Of a DNA stretch of 64,000 nucleotides, positions 11,810 through 23,130 are shown in pieces. The stretch is taken from the NCBI RefSeq assembly GCF_015706575.1, contig NW_024037070.1, forward strand, positions 2,413,874 through 2,477,873. Reading direction: 5' to 3'. The position numbers and the translations under genes were made by a program. Numbering within the stretch: position 1 is the stretch's first letter; each line of letters begins with the position of its first letter. This DNA comes from Patiria miniata (taxonomy: Eukaryota; Echinodermata; Asteroidea; Valvatida; Asterinidae). The notes under the pieces are model-generated. The model was not told the origin of the DNA. It worked only from the letters and a program-made list of their open reading frames with translations, and ran no database searches.

Positions 11810-11885
11810 AGGACTCTAACTATCGCCCGACCATGTCCAAATGTAAAAAGAGGCAATTCGTAGAGTCCTAGTTAGTTACTCGGAC
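11810..11885 (-). repeat. fragment of the AGTCCGAGTAAC repeat family
   Basis: On the minus strand this reads TAGTCCGAGTAACTAAC, then CTCTTTTTACATTTGGACATGG and GGGCGATAGT in pieces that match the start of the repeats at 13530 and 29287. Only the first part of the repeat is present. Confidence 0.45.
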
Positions 11886-11959
11886 TACCGTCACATAGGC
11901 ACAGGCAGACAGGGAGATAATTCCTCCTGGCAGCCTCGGCTCATCTACATTGTAATCCC

Positions 11960-12203
11960 GTAAATATGACTGAAATACAGTTAGCAAAAAATCCCTGCTT
12001 ACTATAGCAGAAAATTGTGTACTTGCGGTAAGTGTATTTCAGGCATTAGTGAGGAAATTTGGCTTATGCGCATGCATACATGTACATCTCATAATTAAGG
12101 ATTCTGTGCTTACACGGTTAACACAGAAATTTACGCTAGCGCAATTAGCACCAAATTGGAAGCACGGAATTCTGTGGTTAGCAGAGCCATGAAATTGGGC
12201 CCT
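11960..12203. repeat. fragment of hAT-like AAGCACAGAATTCTGTG repeat
   Basis: GTTAGCAGAGCCATGAAATT followed by GGGCCCTG at the right end matches the element at 33450-33701, which carries CAGGGCTCAAATTCATGGC and repeated AGCACAGAA motifs. The left end is not defined. Confidence 0.4.
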
Positions 12204-12759
12204 GGACTACCTCCATATTATCAGTCGCACTTTATGGTCTGTGCATAGATAGTTCCGTTTGCTAGGGGAGACGAAAATCAATTTAAGATTGAAATTATTT
12301 TGTCACTTGAAAATCACCTCAGCTATGACAGCTATAGCAAAAAAAGTTGAATTCCATACCTTCAGAGGTCTAGTTATATCCAAAAATTATGATAATTCAG
12401 CGAGTAATTCCGACGGTTTTGCAAAAGCTTGGCGTCTCTGATATTTACTAGACTGTCACAGTTTCCCGGCCCCCCCTAAAATAGTCAGGAGGCCACCAGG
12501 GGAACCAGACTGGAGCTTTAATCGTCCACTGAGTGTGCGTCAACTTTGGCAAAGTGCACCCGGGCTGTTGCCTGTCATCAGTGGTCATTCAAAAATCTTT
12601 GGATGCACTACGCGGCCGCGGGTGAAGAGTGCACACAAGAGGGGGTGCCTCATAGTCATACTTCCAGAAGGTATTCCTTACAGTTCTGGAAGTAAGCCTA
12701 CACTGCAGAGAGCTCCAAAGATTTTATTTAATTTTTCATGAAGAAATTATACTTTAAAG

Positions 12760-13160
12760 GTAGCTTGAGTAACTCCAGCTCTAATGCTTATCGCATTAAT
12801 ATGAAACTCCAGCTCTAATGCTTATCGCATTAGAGCTGGAGTCACAACTACGTGTACATTGTACTTTATAAGAACCGGGTCGTAAGAATCCCGAAATCCC
12901 GGACTGTGTATCCCCAGTGCATTACAAAAACGGTCCATTTTCCCTATATTATCCCAACCCAGATTCCATAATTCATATCTCACACGATGCAGCAGACATT
13001 CATGAAGCTAATAATCGACTTCAAACAGAACAACGACGATTTTTGTAATGCACTGGGGATATATAGTCCGGGATTTCGGGATTCTTACGACCCGGTTCTT
13101 GTAACGTAGTGACTCCAGCTCTAATGCGATAGGCATTAGAGCTGGAGTTACTCAAGCTAC
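12760..13160. mobile_element. 401-bp foldback element with about 150-bp inverted arms
   Basis: The arm from GTAGCTTGAGTAACTCCAGC (12760) to the TGCATTACAAAAA region pairs with 13035-13160. A 12-kb-region-specific internal duplication (GCTCTAATGCTTATCGCATT) adds small hairpins in the left arm. The flanks TTTAAAG (left) and TCTAAAG (right) are a near-identical direct repeat, which could be a 7-bp target duplication. No coding capacity. The superfamily is unknown. Confidence 0.75.
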
Positions 13161-13529
13161 TCTAAAGGAAAGATTCCCATATCTGGCTATCACTTATTTT
13201 TCCCTTTAGTGACTTATCAACCATTAGAAAGTGATAATATGTCCTAAGAGGCACATTTAGCTGGGAAAATATTGAAGAATTTACTGAAAAAACAGATCGT
13301 TTTCAGATCAGTCTCATAGGGTTTGTGCACAGGGTGACCAGTGATGGCCAGATATGGGAATCTTTTCAAACAGTGACGTACGTGGAAAAGAATGTTGCAA
13401 CCTGACGCTGCTTTTTTCTTCATAAATCATCTCAATGAAGGTCATTCATTGCAAAATGATGATAAGACAAGAATCTGGGACTGAGAAACATTGCCAATTT
13501 TGCTAGGAAATACTAAGAAAATGTTCTTG

Positions 13530-13800
13530 GCTCTCCATTAGTCCGAGTAACCTGGACCAAACTTATCGCCTTTTTAAACATTCCGACATGGTCTGGCGAT
13601 AGTAGGGTCCAAGCTAATCCGTATATGCAACACAATTTTTTCCTTGACCCAAAAACCCAACATTTTCCAACAAAAACATCAGATTTCACCCTCAAAATGG
13701 CCTACAAATATGCCACCTGAGATACAAGTAGACATCGATGATTAAGATGGTTGTACTGTACTTACGATCCGGATGAAAAGTGAAATTCCCCGTTCAATTC
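13530..13800 (+). repeat. dispersed repeat AGTCCGAGTAAC family, full copy
   Basis: The copy runs from TTAGTCCGAGTAACCTGG to GATGAAAAGTGAAATTCC. It aligns with 29287-29460 plus 30891-31006, where a later insertion splits it. It therefore gives the uninterrupted reference for that site. Confidence 0.65.
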
Positions 13801-13925
13801 CGAGAGCTCCCCTCGCGATCGTGAACTCATTAAATGTCCGACACTGTTAATGTTTGAACGACGCAATGTAGTCTTCATGCCCAGCGTACATTCGATGGTC
13901 CCCGTATCCCAAGTGCGATTCCATT

Positions 13926-14116
13926 AACGATTATAATAAGTAGACTGGATCTCGTTTGTAAACACAAGTACATTTCGAACGATAATAGGGAGTCAAGAAC
14001 CAGGGTTGCTTTTATGGGCGGAAACCAGTTCAAGCTAGTTCCCGACTCCCTTTGACCGATCGAAATGCACTTGTGTTTACAAACGAGAACCAGTCTACTC
14101 ATTATCATAATCGATG
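13926..14116. mobile_element. hairpin MITE (about 190 bp)
   Basis: The arm CTCGTTTGTAAACACAAGT (about 13951-13969) and its complement (14068-14086) extend outward through AGACTGG and CGATTAT.ATAA. Flanking target duplication was not resolved. Confidence 0.65.
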
Positions 14117-14589
14117 TCATAAGTTTTAAAATCCCACATCAAAAACTGTCTTCGTTGACTGGAACGATAAGAATAACAATATCATTGGGATCTACATTTA
14201 ATAGGTAAATATGTATAAAATCTAAATGTAAATATGTAAATTTAAGCCCTTGAATAAATATAGAAAATAGGATATTGAAAATAATCTTGAAATTATGAGA
14301 AGTGTATTGGCATTGAAAAAAAGAAAGGAAAAAGAAAGAAAATTTGTTTGCAAAGCTCAGGAAATATATTTTTCTAAAGCCAACAATTCTAAGTTATTAA
14401 ACAAGTCAGGTGTGTTTACAAACACAAATGCCCCGCAACCGTGACTGTTCCCATGACATAACACCACTCTTTTAACATGTGTACCTTGGTCACATGGAAC
14501 GTTCATTGACAGCATTAGTGTCTTCTGTAGGTTTTATACGAATTAATCCCTAATCCCTATGATCTCAGAATAAATACAAGATTTCTATT

Positions 14590-15000
14590 GTTTTAGCCAC
14601 TGTGACCTTGACCCTTGACCTTTTGACCCCCAATGCGATAGGCCTATTTGGATTACCAAGAACAATCCACAAACCAAATTTGAAGTTCACATGTAAAGTA
14701 TTTCTTAAGTTATCGCGCTGACAAGATTTCTTTTGTTTTAGCCACTGTGACCTTGACCCTTGACCTTTTGGCCCCAAATGCAATAGGCTTCTTAGGATTG
14801 CCACGAGGACAATCCACAAACCAAATTTGAAGTTCGTATTTAAAGTATTTCTCAAGTTATCGCGCTGACAAAATTTCTATTGCTTCAGCCACTTTGACCT
14901 TGACCTGTCGGCCCCAAATGCGATAGGCTTCTTAGGATTACCAAGAACAATACACAAACCAAATTTAAAGTAAAGTATTTCTCAAGTTATCGCGCTGACG
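14590..15000. repeat. three-copy tandem repeat, about 143-bp unit, rich in TGACCTTGACC
   Basis: Units start near 14597, 14740 and 14888 with GCCACT.TGACCTTGACC and end with TTATCGCGCTGAC. The first two units each hold several AGGTCA-type half-sites on the minus strand. The third is shorter. Confidence 0.8.
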
Positions 15001-15396
15001 TCTTAAGAAGCACCGTTGGCAATTTCCGTTAGTAGTTCGTTTTTTTTATTCGGCGAAGCGCGCGCAAACGTTGACACATCGCACATGCGTGCACAGTTGC
15101 TATAAAGTATAATTCGTCGGATCGGTGCGCGACATTGCGTAGCTGCAATCGGCTAGTGAGAACGTGTCTCGGACGCTGAATTCAGGCCCAATTCAAAACA
15201 TGATTCAGCAACTTTTGATTTGAAATTGAGATCCTAGAATGTTGTTTTTCTTGAAAAATACAGCTGAAGCTGAGCTGAAACTTCATCAGGTTACTTGTTC
15301 AGCACCCTGCTTTAGATTTTGAGCACTTTTGTTGCTTCAAACGAACAAAATGCACAAATTACAAATGATGGACATAGACTATGTCTTTAAGCTACT
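15000..15396 (+). repeat. dispersed about 390-bp repeat, copy 1
   Basis: The copy runs from GTCTTAAGAAGCACCGT to ATGTCTTTAAGC. A second copy in the same orientation lies at 51723-52112 in an ATP9 intron. Shared blocks include TTCGGCGAAGCGCGCGCAA, GTGAGAACGTGTCTCGGACG and GCTGAAGCTGAGCTGAAACT. No terminal repeats, A-tail or pol III boxes were clear, so it is unclassified. Confidence 0.7.
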
Positions 15397-15560
15397 TGGT
15401 TGCAAAGCCTTTATCTGCGCAGAAATAGGAGGATCGAGGATACACAACCGCTGCAGTAGCGTCAGGTTGGGTACAACTATAGAATGCAGGGCCACTACAC
15501 TCTACATCCGCGCCTCCGTACAGCTGTGTGGAGGCGTGGAGCCGCAGTCGACCTACCTCC

Positions 15561-15985
15561 GAGAATTGCGCCCTCTATCGGCGCGCGTCTCTGTGACTCC
15601 GCGCCTCTAGTGCCCCGTCGCCCTCCCTTCCTTTGCGAAGAAATAAAAAATGGATATGGATGCTTCGTTCTAAAAAAAATACCGCCGAGAATTGCGCCCT
15701 CTATCGGCGCGCGTCTCTGCGACTCCGCAACTCCAGTGCTCCGTCGCCCTCCCTTCCTTTGCGAGGAAATTAAAAATGGATATGGATGATTCGTTCTCAA
15801 AAAAATACCGCCGAGAATTGCGCCCTCTATCGGCGCGCGTCTCTGCGACTCCGCGACTCCAGTGCCCCGTCGCCCTCCCTTCCTTTGAGAGGAAATTAAA
15901 AATGGATATGGATGCTTCGTTCTCAAAAAAATACTGCCGAGAATTGCGCCCTCTATCGGCGCGCATCTCCGCGACTCCGTGCCCC
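15561..15985. repeat. 126-bp tandem array, about 3.4 units
   Basis: GAGAATTGCGCCCTCTATCG starts at 15561, 15687, 15813 and 15939, exactly 126 bp apart. Because 126 is divisible by 3 and the unit lacks stops in several frames, open frames of 93-169 codons arise on both strands. These are probably not genes. Confidence 0.9.
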
Positions 15986-16103
15986 GACACATTTACAAGC
16001 GCGCCCTCCCTTCCGATCCTTGATGAGAAGACAAGTGCATTCGCTGTACTTAGCACTTTTTGCAGGTTTGCATATTATTATTATATTGTAGCTTACTCCT
16101 ATC

Positions 16104-17201
16104 TAGCCCCACTAGTGTGGCCGCGGTATGCTGCGCTGAACCTCTCAGTGCAGCATACCGCGGCCATGTTGTGCCCATTTTTGAAAATCACGCAATCTTA
16201 AGAATGTGCGCGCATTCTTAAGAATGAGCGCCCATTCTTAAGAACGAGCACGCAATCTTAAGAATGAGCGCTCATTCTTAAGATTGGGTGGGAATATCAC
16301 GTGCACAATTTATGAATTTTGCCCAATCTTAACAAACATTGCACGACATAATTATGTTAAATGAAATGTATAGGGGTTAAAAGGGAAACAATTTATATAA
16401 AGAGGACAGAAAATGTTCTATGCTTCTGTACTCGTATAACTACGATAATTTGAATCAAATTAAACCTATTGCTTTTTTCTGCCCACTATGGGAAGTTTTG
16501 TAATAACGGAGGACTGGGAACTAGTCTGGGAAGTGCTTTGTTTAGGCTAGACAAGTTACAAGTCCCTGTATGTATCATATGCATGCCACGAAAAAAAAAC
16601 GATGTCCAGAAGCTGCCAAATTTGCTCTTTTGACTAGATAGAATCCAGCTCTGCGACGTAATGGTGGGGTGTGAACAATAAATTAGTGGCAATTTAAATG
16701 GGAAATAGCATTAGCACTATGGGATGTCGCAGTATTCATTCTCATTCTTCACATTCTTCATTCTTACGTCCCCCCCCCCCCCCCCCCCCCCCCCGCTTTT
16801 ATTATCCCAAAAATCAGAATTCTTTCCACTAGTATTATTATGTCTCTTATTTTTTCCCGGTCCCCCCCCCCCCCATATCAATACGCCTATACTTATCATA
16901 TCCACTCTACTTTTCAGCGCCTTGCGTTGCAACAGTATAATTATTGAGAATCAGTGAAAGAGGATGCAGCTAGACTTGCCAAGCGCAGCCGGTGCTCGGC
17001 ATCGACAAGACCGTTATCTTGTCACGCATTCTTAAGAATGTGCGCTCAATCTGGAAGAGTTATTTTTTGCGAAGATTGCGCAAGGATCCAGTTGCACATT
17101 CTTAAGAATGTGCATGCACATTCTTAAGAATGCGTGATTTTCAAGAATGGGCACAACAGCCACACTCAGCGCAGCATACCGCGGCCACACTAGTGGGGCT
17201 A
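16104..17201. mobile_element. TAGCCCC-ended DNA transposon relic with 9-bp TSD
   Basis: The left end TAGCCCCACTAGTGTGGCC and its complement at the right end (to 17201) continue for over 30 bp. The 9-bp target duplication ACTCCTATC is perfect (16095-16103 and 17202-17210). Subterminal CTTAAG palindromes within AT.CTTAAGA..G occur five times at 16190-16285 and three times at 17025-17125. The left arm carries an extra inverted copy of the GCCGCGGTATGCTGC block. The interior has C runs at 16770-16794 and 16861-16874 and no transposase. The 9-bp duplication suggests a Mutator-like relative, which is inference only. Confidence 0.85.
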
Positions 17202-17210
17202 ACTCCTATC

Positions 17211-17773
17211 CTCACATCGCCGGCCTCGATCCACGCGCCACGCCTCCAAGCAGAAAAAAAACCCTGCTCCGGCGTGGCCCTGCATTCTACATGTTCTATA
17301 GTTGCTCCTCAAGTTGCAATATTCTTTCCCGTACGAGTATGGAAAACTTTCCATTTTTACAAGATTACCAAAAGTTGTATATTACCTTCAACTATACTAC
17401 GGCGGAGGTTCCATTTGACGACAGATACCGTCCTCAGCTAGCTCCGAACAGCACTAGCACTTAGTCAAGCTTGTGAGTCGCCGGTGCGGTCCACATGTAC
17501 GTGTATACATACTGTACGTGTGTTAATTGCGCGCGCCGCTCATAGATAAAAAGCGCCCTCAGTCGACACCTTGACACATGCACAGCTACAGCATTAAGCA
17601 GTACGGAGTAGGACATGTAGGAGACTGTAATGCACAGCATCCCTGACCCTGAAAGGGGGACTGTTTTCATCATTTTTTTGCACCATCGGGATCGACTCAA
17701 CCCTTATAGTACTTTAAGCGGACTGAACGTGAGTATGTCAGGAAGTACTGGGCATAGTCTTGGGGTGCAAGTA
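17211..17773. other. no gene seen
   Basis: This spacer between two TAGCCCC-ended elements contains short open frames without splice context or protein features. Confidence 0.35.
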
Positions 17774-18239
17774 TCCTCGACGATAGCCCCATAAATGTGG
17801 CCTATTTACTGGACTGCCTCCGTAAACATAGGCCACACATCCACATGTACAAAAACGTGTCGACTTTGCCAAATTTTGATTTTCACATTTAGGCTTACTT
17901 TGTAGGTTTCTTTTGCTTTAGGCCAAAAAAAAGAATATTTCTGCTTCCGGTTACCCGACCGACCCTATTTTTAGGCTGCGACCCTAAAAATTTTATCGGC
18001 AATTCCAAAAAAAAAAAAAAAAAAAAAAAAAATATTGAATAAATAAAAATAAAATCTTTTTGTCTTTTTGTCTTCACAAAATACCTCTCAACAAACCTTT
18101 TGCATAAAAAAATGCTTGTATTTATTTGTTTTCTTACTTACATTCGCTTTTTTTCAAAAGAAACCTCCGTTATTTTTACAAATTCGCTTCACGATATTAA
18201 ACTACTTCGCAATTCGATGTCACGGTGACTATAATCACG

Positions 18240-18420
18240 TGGCGACGACTGGTTCCCGCCGCGCCGCGCAGGGGCCAATTTAAAAGACATGATGAAAATG
18301 CGGTAACCAGTCCCCAGTCCACAGTATGCGACCGATAGCGCACTAGCAGTGCAGGCCACTGTCAACTGGTCGGATTCGACATCGTAAAAATGCCAAGAAA
18401 ACACCGATGGAGAAAGAACA
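18240..18420 (+). repeat. short GC-rich repeat, copy 1
   Basis: The blocks GACTGGTTCCCGC.GCGCCG, GATGAAAATGCGGTAACCAG and AAAATGCCAAGAAAACA recur in reverse orientation at 27365-27560. Both copies lie inside larger transposon relics. The inner part is bounded by inverted ACTGGTT/AACCAGT. Confidence 0.6.
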
Positions 18421-18936
18421 TTTTTGCAAGTTAATTTACAGAATTGATCTAGCTTGTCTGTGTATGTATTTTCTGTGTTCAAGAGTTCATTTTGAGATCG
18501 CACTACTCGTATTTGGAGTGATACATGCCGCGTGTTTCCCGAAATTTTTGACCGTCAAAACAGGTCTGTCGGCCCATGGTGGGCCACTCGCCACACATGC
18601 AAGCATCACACACCTCGGAGTTTTGGCCAGGTCCCCGCGTCTTGACTAGTGTTGTGCATATGGTGCGAACGACCTGAATTTTCCATTATTTTTTGAAATT
18701 ATCGAACGTAAATATATTGACAATAATTAAAGGTAGGTTTTATTCACTTTTTGTTGCCATTTCGTGTATAGCTTTCGTAGTGCAATGGAAATAGTTCAGG
18801 CTAAAACTTCGCATATATTTGAATACCCCATTCAATCTGCATAAAAAAACTTGGCCAAAAAAAAAAAAATTCCGACCGACCGACCCTATTTTTGAAAGGC
18901 ATGTAATCGGAAGCAGAACTATTTTTTTTTGGCCTT

Positions 18937-19130
18937 AGAAGCATTCTCACCCTCTATATAGGCTAATCAGAAAGTGCTGCCTTTTTCAGATGTCCATTTT
19001 TCGTGAAATTTCCAGATACATTTGCACACGTTTGCGTATCAAAATTTCAACATGAAATTTCACAAAAATTAGACATCTGAAAAAGGCAGCACTTTCTGAT
19101 TAGCCTATATAGAGGGTGAGAATGCTTCTA
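18937..19130. repeat. perfect 58-bp-arm hairpin
   Basis: AGAAGCATTCTCACCCTC to CAGATGTC (18937-18995) is perfectly complemented by 19071-19130, with a loop of about 75 bp. It sits next to the right arm of the 17784-19265 element and may be a separate small foldback insertion. Confidence 0.8.
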
Positions 19131-19282
19131 AAGCAAAAAAAACCTACGAAGTTAGCCTAAATGTGAAAATCTAAATTTGGCAAAGTCGACACGTTTTTGT
19201 ACATGTGGATGGGTGGCCTATGTTTACGGAGGCAGTCCAGTAAATAGGCCACATTTATGGGGCTACCTCGACGAATACAGGT

Positions 19283-19437
19283 CAACTCGCATGACTCGAG
19301 TCATACGCGAGCCAACTCGTACGCAGAACAACTCGTACGCGGGCCAACTCGTACGCGAGCCAACTCGTACGCGAGCCAACTCGTACACGAGCCAACTCGT
19401 ACGCGGGACAACTCGTACGCGAGCCAACTCGTACGCG
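19283..19437 (+). repeat. 16-bp minisatellite CAACTCGTACGCGAGC, left arm
   Basis: About nine units, most with a central CGTACG palindrome. The same unit occurs inverted at 22968-23130. Confidence 0.9.
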
Positions 19438-19796
19438 TGAGTATAGACGAAGCACCACAAAAAATTACTAACTAAAACTTTTGGTTCAGGCGTGTTCAGT
19501 TCAGGTAGGGAGGACGGCACTTTTTGCATTTTTTAAGATTTCACAGACAATTACAACGGTGCTAAAATTAGCTTCGTAGCTTCTTCTGGTGAGGAGTTAT
19601 CACTATTTTAATGACAATTTCTAGGGGGTAGTTTTCTGTCAGCATTTTTCACTCAGACTCCAAAAACTTTCTAAAGCAATTACTTATGTATTTTCAAAGA
19701 AATATAAAATGGATTTGATACGAACAGACAGAGCAGGAACTTCCAAATACAGTGCTTTTTAAATTAGCCTCATACCTGTTTCATAGGTGGAGTTAA

Positions 19797-20304
19797 AGGG
19801 AATATACATCATTTGCTTTTGCTGTAATTTTCAGAAATGGATGGAATTTTGGAAATATAAAGCAAATATAGTTACACTGACTTTTGGAGGTTTTGGGTTC
19901 GAAAATGCTATAAAAACCAAGAAAAACGATCATTTTCCTGTAGTCTGGTTCCCTGACTCCATATAAGAAGAAACAGAGCAGTTTACATACATTGGGGAAT
20001 TGTAAGGTCACGGAACCAGTCTAGCTGGCTCGTACCCGTTCATAGGTTTGTAATCGATTGCAAACAAGTGCAATGGTCAATTGGGCCAGTATTTGAAAAA
20101 AAAAGCCAGTTGTTTCCAACGCTGATCGGCCGATCAGCGTTGGAAATTGATACAAAAATACCACTTTTCTTGAAAATGACAGTATACCAGGTGCCATAAT
20201 TTTACAGGATGCTTTAGACTGTCATTTACCAACATCCTATTAAGGTATTTCGCAAAAACTTGGTAGTTTTATTTTTCGATGTTTGCAAATGTTGTATATT
20301 CCCT
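19797..20304 (+). mobile_element. TTAA-flanked piggyBac-like MITE, copy 2
   Basis: TTAA lies at 19793-19796 and 20305-20308. It carries the same ends and the same 34-bp perfect palindrome (20113-20146) as copy 1, and is nearly identical to copy 1 throughout, implying recent activity or exchange. Confidence 0.8.
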
Positions 20305-20520
20305 TTAAAAGCTTTATTAGACCAACCAAATGTTAAGGAGGTTTTGAACCATGGCGATTTCCATTACATGCAACTTACATACATACTGATTTTGATTACT
20401 TTATTAATATTTTCATTTCGGTTTGCGGTAACACCATGTGATATTTTATTAATATTTGTTATTAATTTTTATTTTTTTATTAATTTGTTATTAATATGTG
20501 GTATTTTATTAATATTTGCA

Positions 20521-20586
20521 GGTATCCCTCTTACTAAATTCCTTCAGAAGCTGGTAGGAATGAATACTGGCATCACCGACATATAA
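20521..20586 (+). pseudogene. possible terminal exon, unidentified, captured in a mobile element
   Basis: A T-rich tract ending ATATTTGCAG precedes an open frame for IPLTKFLQKLVGMNTGITDI and a stop. A polyadenylation-type AATAAA follows at about 21055. Further upstream KALLDQPNVKEVLNHGDFHY (20309-20370) is also gene-like in composition. I recognise neither. The position inside the minisatellite-armed element suggests transduced host sequence, but chance is possible. Confidence 0.25.
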
Positions 20587-21961
20587 TGTTGAACCAGTCT
20601 GGATGAACAATGAGGCAGGCACATGAGCAATTTAACACATACAATGGAGATTTGTCTGACCAAATTGTGGATTCAGTGTTGTAACTTTCAAGTTCTAATG
20701 AAAACAAAAGCACAAAATAATTTTATAAACATAAATTGTTAGTTCAACAAATGATTTCACAGACAAGTCAAGCATATAAGTGCACACTTTGCAAGTATGC
20801 ACAACTCTGTAAGAAATGTTAGGTGCCTATGCATAAAAGGTACTAAATGAAGACCATGCAGTTGTTATCAACGTCAGTGTTAAGGATAAGGCATCCATTT
20901 TTCAAGAATACTTGGGTGATGTAATATGAGATTAGCACTGCCAAATGCATGTAGTAAACTACCCTAGTATTTAATACAAAATACATTTTTGTCTACCAAA
21001 TCTGTAGTCATGTGATTATAGAACTTACATACAATGCAGCCTGTACATGTGCATTAATAAACTTTCATTGATGAACTTGTGTCTTCTCACTTTTTCAATA
21101 TTATTTTCAACTTTCTTGGCCTGGTTGAATTGACCTGGTTGCACATTATAATGTGCGCATGGCCCAGAACACATTTGACAGGTAGGCCTACCATCAAATT
21201 TGACCCCTTTCCTAAAAGCCCTTTGCAGCGTGAGTGCGACATAAAAATGTATTATTTTTAAGGTTCCATTGGCTTTGGAAGACTCCAAAGTTTCCAAAAA
21301 TCAACCTTACAAGCTCCGTAAACCCCATTTTAATAAGGTTTTCTTGAAGAAAAGCTCAAGTTTTGAACCCAAAAAATCAATTTTTGCTTCGCAATTTTTC
21401 ACTAAAATTTCATTTTCTTACCTTAAAATTGCACTAAAATCGCCAAGTTTGGTACTATCAGAAAGCTGAATTCATTCTCTGTCCAAATCTCACAACGAAA
21501 AACTCCTCACCCCGACCTCTCGCGCGAACAATGAGTAAAAACGAGAACACGATTACGTGTTTAAAAAACAAAATGGTCGCGTCCACGAAAAAAGTCTCTC
21601 TCTCAAAATAAAAGTTCAACGATCAAATTTTCCTTCAAATTGTACGTAAGTTTCAAATTAAATGGCATCAATCAAACAAACATGTTTTCTTCATTTTGGT
21701 GAGTTTTCTTTGACTTTGGGGCAGTATTTATACTAGAAATCAAAGATTTAAAAAAGAACGTTTTAGTGTGGTGTCAGATTGAAAGGCGAAAAATCGCCCT
21801 ACCGCTGGTCTCGCTAGTTCAGGTCCCATGGAAAGAGGAAATTCAAATAAGGGTCGGTAGTCCTGCACATTTTTTTTTAAATCAGCTTTTTATTGCTCAT
21901 AAGTTCATAACAAAAAAGTTGTTATTTTTCATGGACCACTCGCACACTGCACTGTCATGGC

Positions 21962-22543
21962 TTGTCGGACACTTCGCCCCATTTCCACTTCGCCCAATGT
22001 CACTTCGCCCCTAACTACTTCGCCCCATCCCCACTTCGCCCCATCCCCACTTCGCCTCATCCCCACTTCGCCCCATCCCTTCTTCGCCCCATCCCCACTT
22101 AGCCGGCACGTCTAAATTGTAGGTCAGGCAGCCTCCGTGGCTAAAAATAAACGTGATGACATATATGGCCCTTTTTCAAAGCTTGGCTTCGTTTCCGATT
22201 TCTCTTTATCACTAGTTTTAGCTTTTAATGTTCTGATCAAATTTTAAATAAATCACTTGCTTCGTAATATCATACAGTTATGATAATACAAAAAAATTTA
22301 ATAGAAAATTATGATGAAATAAACATTAATTTGATGTGTGGCTCGGTCCCTGCGTCTCGAACACCTCAGAGAGTCTGTATTTTTCTGAGTTTCTGAATTG
22401 GGAGCATTTATTATCGGGGGTCTTTGGTAGTTCATGACTACATGTAACGGCTGGGACGAAGTGGGGCTCGGGTGAAGTGGGGATGGGGGGAAGTGGGGAT
22501 GGGGATGGGGCGAAGTGGAAATGGGGCGAAGCGTCCGACACCC
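21962..22543. mobile_element. nested element with CTTCGCCCCATCCCCA minisatellite arms
   Basis: The left end TGTCGGACACTTCGCCCC and the right end (inverted) TGTCGGACGCTTCGCCCC continue through CATTTCCACTTCGCCC. Tandem CACTTCGCCCCATCCC units fill the left arm (to about 22105), and inverted units fill 22445-22535. CTGTCATGGC flanks both sides (21952-21961 and 22544-22553), with one to three extra bases at the junctions. The centre is AT-rich and noncoding. Confidence 0.75.
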
Positions 22544-22967
22544 CTGTCATGGCCCACGCAGTAGGCTATACGACAAGATAATGCCAGGTAGTGAGAATTT
22601 ATACCGTATATGTCCGCTGCATTTGTAGACTTCCAACAAAACTCTGCAACTATAGTGCCCCCCGCTATGTGTAAATTGAATAGTTGTATGTCTGGACAAA
22701 TTCTCCACACTAGCTGCGTGGTTTGACGTGCATGCTGCGGCGTTGCACTACATATTGGTCGCAAATCGTTTTTTTTTCAATTTATCATCGAAACTTTTGA
22801 ACTTGTACGTCGTTGCATGTATGTGATTGAAATTGTTGAAAATACATATGGCTACAATCACTGTCACAGATATAGTAATAAATCATTAATTTGGGGTGTG
22901 TGTTTTGGGGTAAACCTTTGGCGATCGTGCACTGTGAAAAGGCACATAGTTCAATTTCGGTCCGCGT

Positions 22968-23130
22968 ACGAGTTGGCTGGCGTGCGAGTTGGTTTGCGTA
23001 TGAGTTGGTCCGTGTATGAGTTGACCAATCCGCATACGAGTTGTTTCACGTACGAGTTGTCTCGCGTACGAGTTGACCTTTCCGCGTATGAGTTGTCTCC
23101 CGTACGAGTTGGTTCGCGTACGAGTTGTCC
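22968..23130 (-). repeat. 16-bp minisatellite, right arm (inverted)
   Basis: About ten units of GCGTACGAGTTGkyy type, more diverged than the left array, complementary to 19283-19437. Confidence 0.85.

Larger units (their letters stand above)
17784..19265. mobile_element. TAGCCCC-ended DNA transposon relic, young copy, 9-bp TSD
   Basis: The ends TAGCCCCATAAATGTGGCC and its complement continue as nearly identical inverted repeats of about 140 bp. The target duplication CCTCGACGA is perfect (17775-17783 and 19266-19274). It has no coding capacity. The first bases and TSD length match the 16104 element, so the two are probably one superfamily. High arm identity suggests recent insertion. Its target sits exactly on the left edge of the 19273-23137 element. 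Confidence 0.88.

Noticed and set aside
15484-16201. Open frames of 100-169 codons on both strands
   Set aside because: They are produced by the 126-bp tandem array; no splice sites, homologue or composition bias supports a protein.
19283-19437. CRISPR-like regular repeats
   Set aside because: The 16-bp units are contiguous with no spacers, the organism is eukaryotic, and the array is paired with an inverted partner at 22968.
21961-22543. Telomere-like or subtelomeric array
   Set aside because: The repeats lack TTAGGG units and occur as inverted arms of a bounded element.
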